A DNA stretch of 64,000 nucleotides from Suilimivivens sp963650485 (GTDB taxonomy: Bacteria; Bacillota; Clostridia; Lachnospirales; Lachnospiraceae): the NCBI GenBank assembly GCA_963650485.1, contig CAVJLN010000002.1, forward strand, positions 1 to 64,000. Reading direction: 5' to 3'. Positions 7,733 through 15,975 of the stretch are shown here, piece after piece; the stretch's first letter is position 1, and each line of letters opens with the position of its first letter. Position numbers and translations under genes: made by a program. The notes below the pieces were generated by a model. That model saw only the letters and a list, made by a program, of their open reading frames with translations. It was not told the DNA's origin and made no database searches.

Positions 7733-8260
7733 ATGAAATTTATAATTATTGGCAAAAACATCGAGGTTACACCGGGGTTAAAGGCGGCAGTCGAGGATAA
7801 GATCGGTAAGCTTGGAAAGTATTTTAATCCGGATACAGAAGTTCATGTAACCTTAAGTGTTGAGAAGGACAGACAGAAGATAGAAGTTACCATACCGGTA
7901 AAGGGCAGTATCATCCGTTCGGAGCAGGTAAGCAACGATATGTATGTTTCCATCGATCTGGTAGAAGAAATCATTGAAAGACAGTTAAAGAAATATAAAA
8001 ATAAATTAGCAGATCAAAAGCAGGCAGCCAGTGTTTTCAAGAAGGAATTCATTGAGAAGGAATTCGAGGATGAAGAAGAGATTAAGATCATCCGTTCCAA
8101 GAAGTTTGATATTAAGCCGATGTATCCGGAGGATGCCTGCATCCAGATGGAACTGTTAGGTCATAGCTTCTTCGTATTCTGCAATGCAGAAACCGATCAG
8201 GTGAATGTGGTTTACAAGAGAAAAGGCAATACCTACGGTCTGATTGAACCCGAACTGTAA
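7733..8260 (+). CDS. hpf: Ribosome hibernation-promoting factor, long form
   Basis: A 175-residue long-form HPF that binds the 30S decoding region and drives 100S ribosome dimers in stationary phase. The N-terminal RaiA/YfiA domain (about 1-95) starts MKFIIIGKNIEVTPGLKAAV and includes KLGKYF. A charged linker follows. The C-terminal dimerisation domain (about 120-175) shows KFDIKPMYPEDACIQMELL, LGHSFFVF and VVYKRKGNTYGLIEP. Length and both domains are standard for Firmicutes. ATG 7733 lies nine bases after AAAGGG; GTG 7724 and ATG 7727 are alternatives. Confidence 0.93.
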   Translation: MKFIIIGKNIEVTPGLKAAVEDKIGKLGKYFNPDTEVHVTLSVEKDRQKIEVTIPVKGSIIRSEQVSNDMYVSIDLVEEIIERQLKKYKNKLADQKQAASVFKKEFIEKEFEDEEEIKIIRSKKFDIKPMYPEDACIQMELLGHSFFVFCNAETDQVNVVYKRKGNTYGLIEPEL

Positions 8261-8339
8261 GGAGTTAATTGTAAAGGAATGATGTATCATAACTGTGAAG
8301 GCATGAAACGGTTACGAAGCGAAAAGCGAAGATAAAAGC

Positions 8340-8371
8340 AAAAAGATGTGTGGCACTCCACACATCTTTTT
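8340..8371 (+). terminator. Terminator after hpf
   Basis: AAAAGATGTGTGG, CACT loop, CCACACATCTTTTT: a 13-bp stem with T tail. The next start codon is only 15 bases downstream. Confidence 0.85.
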
Positions 8372-8385
8372 GTTATACTGAGTCT

Positions 8386-10188
8386 ATGTTTGTCATTCAT
8401 ATCATAACGTTATTTATTTTCATATTGGCACTGACCTGTGTATTCCGCAGGAGCTTTGTGGAAATGCTGCCGGTAGGGATAAGCAGTCTGGTACTTTTAT
8501 TGTATGTGCTGAGTTTTGGCAGGAACTTAATCTGGATCGATGGAATCGCATCGCTATTGCTTGTTGGGATCATTCTTTATTTTTTTACGAGAAAAGGAGA
8601 ACAGCGCAAGGACCTGTTAAAACGATGTATTAAAATTCTGAAGGAACCGTCGGCCATAGCAGGGCTTATTCTGTTGGTTGCAGTGGCAGTCGGAGTGTCC
8701 GGTAAGGTCGTAAGCTGGTGGGATGACTATAACTTCTGGGCAACCGACGTGAAGTCGATCTTTTACCGGAACGGCTTTGCAGACAAATATGCCAATGCAG
8801 CGCCGGAGTTCGGGGATTATCCGCCGGGCACCCAGATGATGAAGTGGTGGTTTCTGCATTTCTCACCGGGACAGTTCCGGGAGGGACTTTTATTTGCAGG
8901 ATATTATGTATTTAACCTGTCCTTCCTGCTTCCGTTGTTACATTACGTCCGGAAGAAAACGCTGCTTAGTATGACGCTGGGAGCTGCATTACTCTGGATT
9001 TTCCCGACGATGACCGAGGTATTCTGGTGCGATGGAAGCTGTGCGGATTTTTCCATGGCGGTAGTGTATGGCGCATTTCTGGTGGCAGTCATTGACAGGA
9101 AAGAAATTTCACCGTGGCTTTATTACGGACGGCAGGCATTGTATCTGATGGTACTTGTGCTTTGTAAAAATACCGGCTTTGTCTGGTATGCATTTGCCGT
9201 GCTGTTTTCCATCGGAGTTCAGATTTTAAACGGGAAAATGGGAGAAACCCTGTGGCAGAAAAGAACTGCTGTACGGGGAACGCTCTCGGTGATGATACTG
9301 CCTCTCTTAAGTGGCGGAGGATGGTTTGCGTTCTGTTATCTGCACCGCCGGGTGGCAAAGCTCACCGGAGCAGCTGTACAGATGGCAACCGGAGGAATGA
9401 ATATCCCGGAGGTCAAGGAACAGATGCTTCGGGCTTTTGGCGAAGCGTTCGTAACATGGCCGCTGCACCGGAGCTCGACATGGCTGTTTGATTTCAGCCC
9501 GCTTGTATTGGTGTTATTTTTACTGGCAGTTTATGTTTTGCTGATTGTGCGCAGGAAGCTGGACCGGGGAATGGGGAGGTTCCTGATGATTTATACGGCA
9601 GTAACGGCAATATTATTCTATACACTGGTACTGATCAGTCACCTGACCGTTTTTGCCGTTGAAACGCAATATCTGGAGCCGTATGGCATGGTAAGCTCCA
9701 TTTCGCGGTATGGAGCGCCTTTTACGATCGGAGGGCTGTATCTGCTTGCTTATTTTGTTATGCGCAGCTTTACGGACAATCGCGGTTTTTACCTGTGTGC
9801 ACTGGTGGTACTGTTGTCATCCGATTATGCAAGTGCGTACCGTGCGATCTGGGGATATCGGACGGGTGTACAGGAGGAACTGACAAAGCGAGAAGAAATT
9901 CTGGACGATGCCGCATACGAATTTGCGGAAAAAGCAGGCGCAGGAACGGATTCAGAAATAACCCGGGTTCTGTATGTGCGTGACAGCTCCGATGTGAGCT
10001 GGGTACGGAACACTTACCTGAACTTCGAAGCAGCACCGGTTTCTGTGATGTATGCGAATGTGGAGCTTGCAAGTGTGAGCCGTGAAGAGCTTCTCCGGCT
10101 GATGGAAGAAGCCCATGCGTCCCATCTTTATATGGAAGGAACGCTTTATACGGCAGAAGAACTTTATATGGAAGAGGAACTTCCTTAG
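8386..10188 (+). CDS. Large polytopic membrane protein, GT-C glycosyltransferase-like
   Basis: A 600-residue protein with about a dozen hydrophobic segments. The first loop after the early helices carries WWDDYNFWATD, and later FGDYPPGTQMMKWWF. Acidic residues in the first outer loop are typical of GT-C enzymes, which use lipid-linked sugars. The last 110 residues are soluble. This suggests a sugar transferase for an envelope polymer; the substrate is unknown. No good ribosome-binding site precedes ATG 8386. TATACT at 8374-8379 right after the hpf terminator would place transcription start at or near the ATG, so the mRNA may be leaderless. The 3' end overlaps the convergent M23 gene by four bases. 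Confidence 0.6.
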   Translation: MFVIHIITLFIFILALTCVFRRSFVEMLPVGISSLVLLLYVLSFGRNLIWIDGIASLLLVGIILYFFTRKGEQRKDLLKRCIKILKEPSAIAGLILLVAVAVGVSGKVVSWWDDYNFWATDVKSIFYRNGFADKYANAAPEFGDYPPGTQMMKWWFLHFSPGQFREGLLFAGYYVFNLSFLLPLLHYVRKKTLLSMTLGAALLWIFPTMTEVFWCDGSCADFSMAVVYGAFLVAVIDRKEISPWLYYGRQALYLMVLVLCKNTGFVWYAFAVLFSIGVQILNGKMGETLWQKRTAVRGTLSVMILPLLSGGGWFAFCYLHRRVAKLTGAAVQMATGGMNIPEVKEQMLRAFGEAFVTWPLHRSSTWLFDFSPLVLVLFLLAVYVLLIVRRKLDRGMGRFLMIYTAVTAILFYTLVLISHLTVFAVETQYLEPYGMVSSISRYGAPFTIGGLYLLAYFVMRSFTDNRGFYLCALVVLLSSDYASAYRAIWGYRTGVQEELTKREEILDDAAYEFAEKAGAGTDSEITRVLYVRDSSDVSWVRNTYLNFEAAPVSVMYANVELASVSREELLRLMEEAHASHLYMEGTLYTAEELYMEEELP

Positions 10189-11297
10189 GCTTCCCTGTTT
10201 AAGACCGGAGCCTCCGGATGTAATTGCAGATAAGAAGTTACCGAAGGATCCTTCATGTGAAAGGCACGGAACCATTCCTTAGTTTCCGAGTTCTTTTCCG
10301 TGAGGGATCTGTTTTTGTATAAAAACCGGGTAAGGTCATAGCAGTCAATCCAGATCTCGTTGTTACCCTCCTTCTGTGATTCATCAAAAATGAGCTGCAG
10401 ACCAAAATGCAGGTGGACGGTTTCGATGTTGTTCACATTTTCCTTGGTGCTGTAGCCGGTATGCCCCATGTAACCGATGACGTCACCGGCAGTCACCACG
10501 CTTCCTTCCTTTAAGTCCAGCGCATACGGGAAATTCTGGCGAAGGTGTGCATAGTAGTAGTAACGTTTTTTATCAAAGCTGCGGATTCCGATGCGCCAGC
10601 CGCCGTACTGATTCCAGCCAAGGGCTTCCACGTAACCGGACTCCACAGCGATGATGGGTGTGCCGATCTGGCCCATCATGTCGTGTCCTAAGTGAGGACG
10701 CTTGTAGCCGTAGCTCCGGGAAGAACCGAAGTCATCATAATCGTTGTAGTCAAAACCCCGTGCAATCGGGGAAAAGGCTTTGAGGCCATAGCGTGTTTCG
10801 AAGCTGCGTGTGCCGTCTTTGGCTTCTGTCTCAATTTCGTATTCACCGACCATGCCGCTAAGCACGGCTTCGTAGGCTTCCAGATAGTAATCATAATAGT
10901 CCATTTCCCGGGTGAGCTCTTCCAAAGCCACAGAGCCATCGGATAATTCTTTCCCCAGTTTATTTAGAATGGAAAGGCTTTTCTTATCAAACGTTCCACC
11001 TGTCCTGGCAGCCGTATAGGCGAGCAGTTCGATCCAGCTTAAGGGGTGCTCACTTTCATGGCTTGCCACATCCAGTTCATAAGCAGTGCAGAGCGCATCG
11101 CAGCTTACCGTGAAATCCACCCATTTGATATAATTGCCATTGGCTCCGGCGGCTACCTCGATGGCCGGATCACTGTTATAGGAATCTGTAGATCCGTCAG
11201 AACGGGAAAGGCTTTCGTGGACGCTTAAGATGAGTGCGGTAGAGCACAGGGCAAGAAATAATAATTTCCAATAAAGGGAACAGGGTTTACGATACAT
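10185..11297 (-). CDS. Membrane-anchored M23 family metallopeptidase
   Basis: A 370-residue protein with one N-terminal membrane segment (LLFLALCSTALILSV) and a large extracytoplasmic part. The C-terminal half is an M23/LytM domain: HLGHDMMG carries the first His and Asp ligands, YYYYAHLR the catalytic His, and VHLHFGLQ the last pair, all intact. The middle region is Asp/Tyr-rich and unassigned. It should cut peptide cross-links in peptidoglycan, or act as a scaffold as some sporulation M23 proteins do. It is convergent with the membrane protein gene and shares four bases with it. The upstream ribosome-binding site is weak. Confidence 0.82.
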   Translation of the reverse strand: MYRKPCSLYWKLLFLALCSTALILSVHESLSRSDGSTDSYNSDPAIEVAAGANGNYIKWVDFTVSCDALCTAYELDVASHESEHPLSWIELLAYTAARTGGTFDKKSLSILNKLGKELSDGSVALEELTREMDYYDYYLEAYEAVLSGMVGEYEIETEAKDGTRSFETRYGLKAFSPIARGFDYNDYDDFGSSRSYGYKRPHLGHDMMGQIGTPIIAVESGYVEALGWNQYGGWRIGIRSFDKKRYYYYAHLRQNFPYALDLKEGSVVTAGDVIGYMGHTGYSTKENVNNIETVHLHFGLQLIFDESQKEGNNEIWIDCYDLTRFLYKNRSLTEKNSETKEWFRAFHMKDPSVTSYLQLHPEAPVLNREA

Positions 11298-11358
11298 AAG
11301 CAGAAAAGTTCCGAGTGATGTTACAGAAGTATATGAGTCAGGTGTTGAAAAAATGTCA

Positions 11359-11388
11359 TTGGCTGTCCGGGAGAGTTTGTGTTACACT
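11359..11388 (+). promoter_or_regulatory. Possible promoter of the fucosidase gene
   Basis: TTGGCT and TACACT with an 18-base spacer, 31 bases before the start codon. The -35 is weak. Confidence 0.4.
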
Positions 11389-11419
11389 AAAACCAGCGAA
11401 ATGATGAAGGAGGTAAACC

Positions 11420-12742
11420 ATGTTTGACAGAAAGACCTATGAAAAGCGGGTGGAATGGTATCAGCATGACCGTTTCGGCATGTTCATCCACTGGGGACTG
11501 TATGCCATTCCGGCAAGAGGTGAATGGGTACGGAGTATCGAAGAGATGCCGGAGGAAGACTACCTGCCGTTTTTTGAAGAATTTAATCCGATCGATTATG
11601 ATCCTGCCAAATGGGCGAAGGCAGCGAAGGAAGCGGGAATGAAATATGCCGTGCTGACTGCGAAGCACCATGATGGCTTCTGCCTGTTTGACAGTAAACT
11701 GACCGATTTTAAGTCAACAAATACCAAAGCCGGACGGGATCTGGTACGGGAATATCTGGACGCATTCCGGGCAGAGGGATTGAAGGTAGGACTCTATTAT
11801 TCCCTGCTTGACTGGCATCATCCTGACTATCCGCACCATGGAGACTGGCATCATCCGATGCGTAACTGTGAAACGGAAACAAATGAGGGAAGAGACTTTG
11901 AACGGTATCTTACTTATCTGCATGGACAGGTGAAGGAGCTTTGTACGGAATATGGGAAGCTGGACGTGATGTGGTTTGACTTTTCCTATGGAGATATGAC
12001 CGGGGAAAAATGGCATGCGGCAGAACTGGTGAGGATGATCCGGACGTATCAGCCGGATGTGATCATTGATAACCGCCTGGAAGTGAGCGGGGAAGGCTTC
12101 GGCTCTCTGGCAACCGGCGAGCCCAGTGACTATAGCGGGGATTTCGTAAGTCCCGAACAGATCATTCCACCGAATGGATTAAGGGATGAACTGGGAAGAC
12201 CTCTGGTATGGGAATCCTGCATTACGATGAACGATCACTGGGGCTACTGCTCAAAGGATCGGAATTTCAAACCTGCCGACATGCTGATCCGCAAGCTGGT
12301 GGAGTGTGTCAGCAAGGGCGGTAACATGCTTTTGAACGTGGGACCCGATGCACGGGGAAATATTCCGGAGGAATCTCTTCGGATTCTTGAACAGATCGGT
12401 AAGTGGATGAAGAAGAATTCCGCCTCCGTTTACGGTTGTGGGGAAAGCGGTCTTCCGAAGCCCGAAAACGGACGGATCACCAGAAAGGGTAATCGGTTTT
12501 ATTATCATATTATGGAGAATGCCATCGGCAGCGTTCCTTTGTACGGAATTGAACCGGGGAAGGTTCATGCAATCCGGCTGCTTTCCGATGGAAGTGAGCG
12601 GAAGCTGCAGGATAACTGGATGGTGAATAATTATCCGGAGGTGGCGTTTGTTGAGGTCAGTGATTCGCCGCAGCTTCCCGATGAAGTGGATACGGTGCTG
12701 GAAATTACCATGAAATCCATTGCAAAAATGAATGCCCTATGA
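11420..12742 (+). CDS. Alpha-L-fucosidase, glycoside hydrolase family 29
   Basis: A 440-residue enzyme removing alpha-linked L-fucose from glycans. GH29 signatures are FGMFIHWGLYAIPARGEW near residues 18-35, AVLTAKHHDGFCLFDS near 80, and the nucleophile region DVMWFDFS with Asp 187. SKGGNMLLNVGPDARGN near residue 295 closes the barrel. There is no signal peptide, so it should act on imported fucosides in the cytoplasm. It has a strong ribosome-binding site (GAAGGAGG). No fucose pathway genes are adjacent, and the butyrate promoter overlaps its 3' end. The length is on the short side, with little sequence left for a C-terminal beta domain. Confidence 0.9.
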   Translation: MFDRKTYEKRVEWYQHDRFGMFIHWGLYAIPARGEWVRSIEEMPEEDYLPFFEEFNPIDYDPAKWAKAAKEAGMKYAVLTAKHHDGFCLFDSKLTDFKSTNTKAGRDLVREYLDAFRAEGLKVGLYYSLLDWHHPDYPHHGDWHHPMRNCETETNEGRDFERYLTYLHGQVKELCTEYGKLDVMWFDFSYGDMTGEKWHAAELVRMIRTYQPDVIIDNRLEVSGEGFGSLATGEPSDYSGDFVSPEQIIPPNGLRDELGRPLVWESCITMNDHWGYCSKDRNFKPADMLIRKLVECVSKGGNMLLNVGPDARGNIPEESLRILEQIGKWMKKNSASVYGCGESGLPKPENGRITRKGNRFYYHIMENAIGSVPLYGIEPGKVHAIRLLSDGSERKLQDNWMVNNYPEVAFVEVSDSPQLPDEVDTVLEITMKSIAKMNAL

Positions 12743-12748
12743 TATAAT
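12720..12748 (+). promoter_or_regulatory. Promoter of the butyrate operon
   Basis: TTGCAA and TATAAT with a 17-base spacer, overlapping the end of the fucosidase gene. The predicted start near 12755 gives a leader of about 80 bases before thl. Confidence 0.7.
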
Positions 12749-12761
12749 AATGGCGTTGGAA

Positions 12762-12779
12762 ATGATAAAAATTTAACAA
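12762..12779. promoter_or_regulatory. Rex-like operator in the butyrate operon leader
   Basis: ATGATAA-AAAT-TTAACAA matches the Rex consensus TTGTTAA-N4-TTAACAA at 12 of 14 defined positions, with a perfect right half. It sits a few bases after the predicted transcription start, where a bound repressor would block transcription. Rex control of butyrate/butanol genes is known in clostridia; its use here is inference. Confidence 0.45.
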
Positions 12780-12833
12780 TCATTTTTAAATCGCAAAACT
12801 AAAAGAAAACAACGAATATCGGAGGAATGAAAA

Positions 12834-14015
12834 ATGGCAAAGAAAGTAGTTATCGCCAGTGCATGCCGTACCGCAATCGGAACCATGGGTGGTTCTTTAA
12901 GCACAACACCGGCAGCAGAATTAGGAGCAATTGTTATTAAGGAAGCATTAAACAGAGCAGGTGTTGCACCTGAGGCTGTAGATCAGGTTTATATGGGCTG
13001 TGTTATCCAGGCTGGTCTTGGACAGAACGTAGCACGTCAGGCATCCATCAAGGCCGGACTTCCGATCGAAGTTCCAGCTGTTACCATGAATGTCGTATGT
13101 GGTTCCGGTCTGAACTGCGTGAACCAGGCAGCACAGATGATTATGGCAGGAGACGCAGATGTAGTCGTAGCAGGTGGTATGGAAAACATGTCCATGGCTC
13201 CTTACGCAGTTCCTCAGGCTCGTTATGGATATAGAATGAACAACGGTACATTGGTTGACTGTATGATTAAGGATGCTCTTTGGGATGCATTCAATGATTA
13301 CCATATGATTACAACTGCAGATAACATCTGCAGAGAATGGGGACTTACCAGAGAAGAACTGGATGAGTTCGCATTAAAGAGCCAGTTAAAGGCAGAAGAA
13401 GCACAGAAGAACGGTGCTTTCGAGAAGGAAATCGTACCTGTAATGGTTAAGAAGAAAAAAGAAGTCATCGAGTTCAAGGTAGATGAAGGACCTCGTCACG
13501 GATCCACTATCGAAGGACTTGCAAAGCTTCGTACCATTAACCCGGACGGATTTGTTACCGCTGGTAATGCATCCGGTATCAACGACGGTGCAGCAGCAGT
13601 TGTTGTTATGAGCGAAGAAAAGGCAAAGGAACTTGGAGTTAAGCCTATGGCTACCTTCGTAGCCGGCGCACTTGCAGGTGTAAGACCTGAGGTTATGGGT
13701 ATCGGACCGGTTGCTTCCACTAAGAAGGTAATGGCTAAGACCGGTATGAAGATTGAAGACTTCGATATCATCGAAGCAAACGAAGCATTCGCAGCACAGT
13801 CCGTTGCAGTAGGCAAGGATCTTGGAATCGATGTAGACAAGCAGCTGAACCCGAACGGTGGTGCAATCGCTCTTGGACATCCGGTTGGAGCTTCTGGATG
13901 CCGTATCCTTGTAACATTGCTTCATGAGATGCAGGCTAAGGGAGCTAAGACCGGTCTTGCAACTCTTTGCATCGGCGGTGGTATGGGATGTTCTACCATT
14001 GTTAAGATGGACTAA
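12834..14015 (+). CDS. thlA: Acetyl-CoA acetyltransferase (thiolase)
   Basis: Condenses two acetyl-CoA to acetoacetyl-CoA, the first step to butyryl-CoA. It has 393 residues, standard for biosynthetic thiolases. The catalytic residues are all present: Cys 89 in VVCGSGLN, His 349 in GHPVGASG and Cys 379 in CIGGGMG. First gene of the thl-crt-hbd-bcd-etfB-etfA operon, with GGAGG before the ATG. Codon choice in this operon is visibly biased, in keeping with very high expression. Confidence 0.96.
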   Translation: MAKKVVIASACRTAIGTMGGSLSTTPAAELGAIVIKEALNRAGVAPEAVDQVYMGCVIQAGLGQNVARQASIKAGLPIEVPAVTMNVVCGSGLNCVNQAAQMIMAGDADVVVAGGMENMSMAPYAVPQARYGYRMNNGTLVDCMIKDALWDAFNDYHMITTADNICREWGLTREELDEFALKSQLKAEEAQKNGAFEKEIVPVMVKKKKEVIEFKVDEGPRHGSTIEGLAKLRTINPDGFVTAGNASGINDGAAAVVVMSEEKAKELGVKPMATFVAGALAGVRPEVMGIGPVASTKKVMAKTGMKIEDFDIIEANEAFAAQSVAVGKDLGIDVDKQLNPNGGAIALGHPVGASGCRILVTLLHEMQAKGAKTGLATLCIGGGMGCSTIVKMD

Positions 14016-14040
14016 TCAATTAAAAAGAAAACAAAATTCC

Positions 14041-14060
14041 AGGGTGGGGTTTCCCACCCT
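14041..14060 (+). other. Intercistronic stem-loop between thl and crt
   Basis: AGGGTGGG, GTTT loop, CCCACCCT: a perfect, GC-rich 8-bp stem with no T run after it. It may be a processing or mRNA-stability element rather than a terminator. Confidence 0.6.
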
Positions 14061-14121
14061 AGAACCATGTTTACACAAATAAAAGGTAAGGGTGTCTTGT
14101 ATGACACAGAAAGGAAGCAAA

Positions 14122-14907
14122 ATGGAATTCATCGTATATGAACAGAAGGGTGCATACGGCATCATCACCATCAGCCGTGAGAAAGCACTGAACGCATTAA
14201 ACTCCCAGGTGCTTGACGAGTTAAATGCAACACTTGATGCGGTTAACCTTAATGAGGTAAGATGCTTAATCCTCACAGGAGCAGGACAGAAGTCCTTCGT
14301 AGCAGGTGCAGATATTGCAGAAATGAGCACATTGACAAAGGCAGAAGGAGAAGCCTTCGGTAAGAAGGGAAATGACGTATTCCGTAAGCTTGAAACATTC
14401 CCGATCCCGGTTATTGCAGCCGTTAACGGATTTGCATTAGGCGGTGGATGTGAGATCTCCATGAGCTGTGATATCAGAATCTGTTCTGATAATGCCGTAT
14501 TCGGACAGCCGGAGGTTGGTCTTGGAATTACACCCGGATTTGGCGGAACCCAGAGACTTGCCCGTCTTGTTGGCGCAGGCATGGCAAAGCAGATGATCTA
14601 TACCGCACGTAACATCAAGGCTGATGAAGCATATCGTATCGGACTTGTAAACGCAGTATATACCCAGGAAGAATTACTTCCTGCAGCAGAGAAGATGGCA
14701 GCAGGCATTGCAAAGAATGCACCGATCGCTGTCCGCAACTGCAAGAAGGCAATTAACGAAGGATTGGATGCCGATATGGATCAGGCAATCGTGATCGAAG
14801 AAAAGCTCTTCGGTGACTGCTTTGAAACAGAAGATCAGAAGTACGGAATGGCTTTCTTCCTTGACAAGAATAAGGAAAAGGTAAAAGAGCCATTTAAAAA
14901 CTGCTAG
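14122..14907 (+). CDS. crt: Short-chain enoyl-CoA hydratase (crotonase)
   Basis: Dehydrates 3-hydroxybutyryl-CoA to crotonyl-CoA. A 261-residue crotonase-fold protein: the oxyanion-hole segments are FVAGADIAEM near residue 65 and NGFALGGGCE near residue 105, and the catalytic Glu region is FGQPEVGLGITPGFGGTQR. It ends with FFLDKNKEKVKEPFKN, a typical tail. ATG 14122 is chosen for the AAAGGAAG just upstream; ATG 14101 in frame would add seven residues. Second gene of the butyrate operon. Confidence 0.95.
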   Translation: MEFIVYEQKGAYGIITISREKALNALNSQVLDELNATLDAVNLNEVRCLILTGAGQKSFVAGADIAEMSTLTKAEGEAFGKKGNDVFRKLETFPIPVIAAVNGFALGGGCEISMSCDIRICSDNAVFGQPEVGLGITPGFGGTQRLARLVGAGMAKQMIYTARNIKADEAYRIGLVNAVYTQEELLPAAEKMAAGIAKNAPIAVRNCKKAINEGLDADMDQAIVIEEKLFGDCFETEDQKYGMAFFLDKNKEKVKEPFKNC

Positions 14908-15020
14908 ACAGATTAACTATTCTGAACAGCTGCAATATTTGTAAATGACAGCAGAAAAGCTATTATGGATAGTGAATCGCTGATCATAATAAGATTTAAG
15001 AACATTTAGGAGGAAAAGAA

Positions 15021-15893
15021 ATGAAAGTAGGTATTATTGGTGCCGGTACCATGGGACAGGGCATTGCCAAGGCATTTGCCCAGGTTGATGGATATGAAGT
15101 TGCTCTCTGTGATATCAAGCAGGAATGGGCAGACGGCGGAAAAGCAAAAATCCAGAAGGGTTATGCTAAGCTTGTTGAAAAAGGAAAAATGACACAGGAA
15201 GCTGTTGATGCAATCCTTGCAAAGATCACTCCGGGATTAAAGGAAGACCTTTGTGCAGACTGCGATCTGATCGTAGAAGCAGCATTTGAAAATATGGAAG
15301 TTAAGAAGACTACCTTTGCAGAGCTTGATAAGATTGCAAAGCCGGAATGCGTATTCGCATCCAACACCTCCAGCCTTTCCATTACAGAGATTGGTAACGG
15401 ATTAAACCGTCCGATGATCGGTATGCACTTCTTCAATCCTGCTGACCGTATGAAGCTTGTTGAAGTAATCGCCGGTGTAAACACACCTGTTGAAACCGTA
15501 GATACCATCAAGAAGATTTCTGAAGAAATCGGCAAGACTCCGGTACAGGTTAACGAAGCGGCAGGTTTCGTGGTAAACCGTATCCTTGTTCCGATGATCA
15601 ACGAAGCAGCTTTCATTAAGATGGAAGGTGTATCGGATATTGCAGGTATTGACGCAGCTATGAAGCTTGGTGCTAATCATCCTATGGGACCTCTTGAACT
15701 TGGAGATTTCATTGGTCTTGATATCTGCCTTGCTATTATGGATGTTCTTTACAATGAAACCGGTGACAGCAAGTATCGTGCATGTCCTCTGATTCGTAAG
15801 ATGGTTCGTGGCGGTAACCTTGGTGTTAAGAGCGGTAAGGGCTTCTATGTTTACAATGCAGACAGAACAAAGACCCCTGTTGATGCACAGTAA
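15021..15893 (+). CDS. hbd: 3-hydroxybutyryl-CoA dehydrogenase
   Basis: Reduces acetoacetyl-CoA to 3-hydroxybutyryl-CoA with NAD(P)H. It has 290 residues. The dinucleotide-binding motif is GIIGAGTMGQGIAKAFAQ, the conserved SNTSSLSI lies near residue 115, and the catalytic His is 136 in GMHFFNPADRM. The C-terminal domain starts near NEAAGFVVNRI. RBS AGGAGG. The 113-base gap after crt contains TTAACTATTCTGAACAG, similar to the ends of the family A repeat, but no full element. Confidence 0.95.
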   Translation: MKVGIIGAGTMGQGIAKAFAQVDGYEVALCDIKQEWADGGKAKIQKGYAKLVEKGKMTQEAVDAILAKITPGLKEDLCADCDLIVEAAFENMEVKKTTFAELDKIAKPECVFASNTSSLSITEIGNGLNRPMIGMHFFNPADRMKLVEVIAGVNTPVETVDTIKKISEEIGKTPVQVNEAAGFVVNRILVPMINEAAFIKMEGVSDIAGIDAAMKLGANHPMGPLELGDFIGLDICLAIMDVLYNETGDSKYRACPLIRKMVRGGNLGVKSGKGFYVYNADRTKTPVDAQ

Positions 15894-15923
15894 ATATCAT
15901 TGGAACAATCCGTAGGCATCAAA

Positions 15924-15946
15924 GTCGAGGGCTTTTGACCCCCGAC
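15924..15946 (+). other. Intercistronic stem-loop between hbd and bcd
   Basis: GTCGAGGG, CTTTTGA loop, CCCCCGAC: a stable hairpin with one mismatch and no T run, similar in kind to the thl-crt stem. Confidence 0.5.
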
Positions 15947-15975
15947 ATCATCATATATAATGGAGGAAATAAAAC

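Noticed and set aside
12757..12787. Terminator after the fucosidase gene
   Set aside because: The AAATGAT/ATCATTT hairpin is weak and AT-only. The same bases fit a Rex-type operator better.
14041..14060. Terminator within the butyrate operon
   Set aside because: A stable stem but with no T run, and the downstream genes belong to the same pathway.
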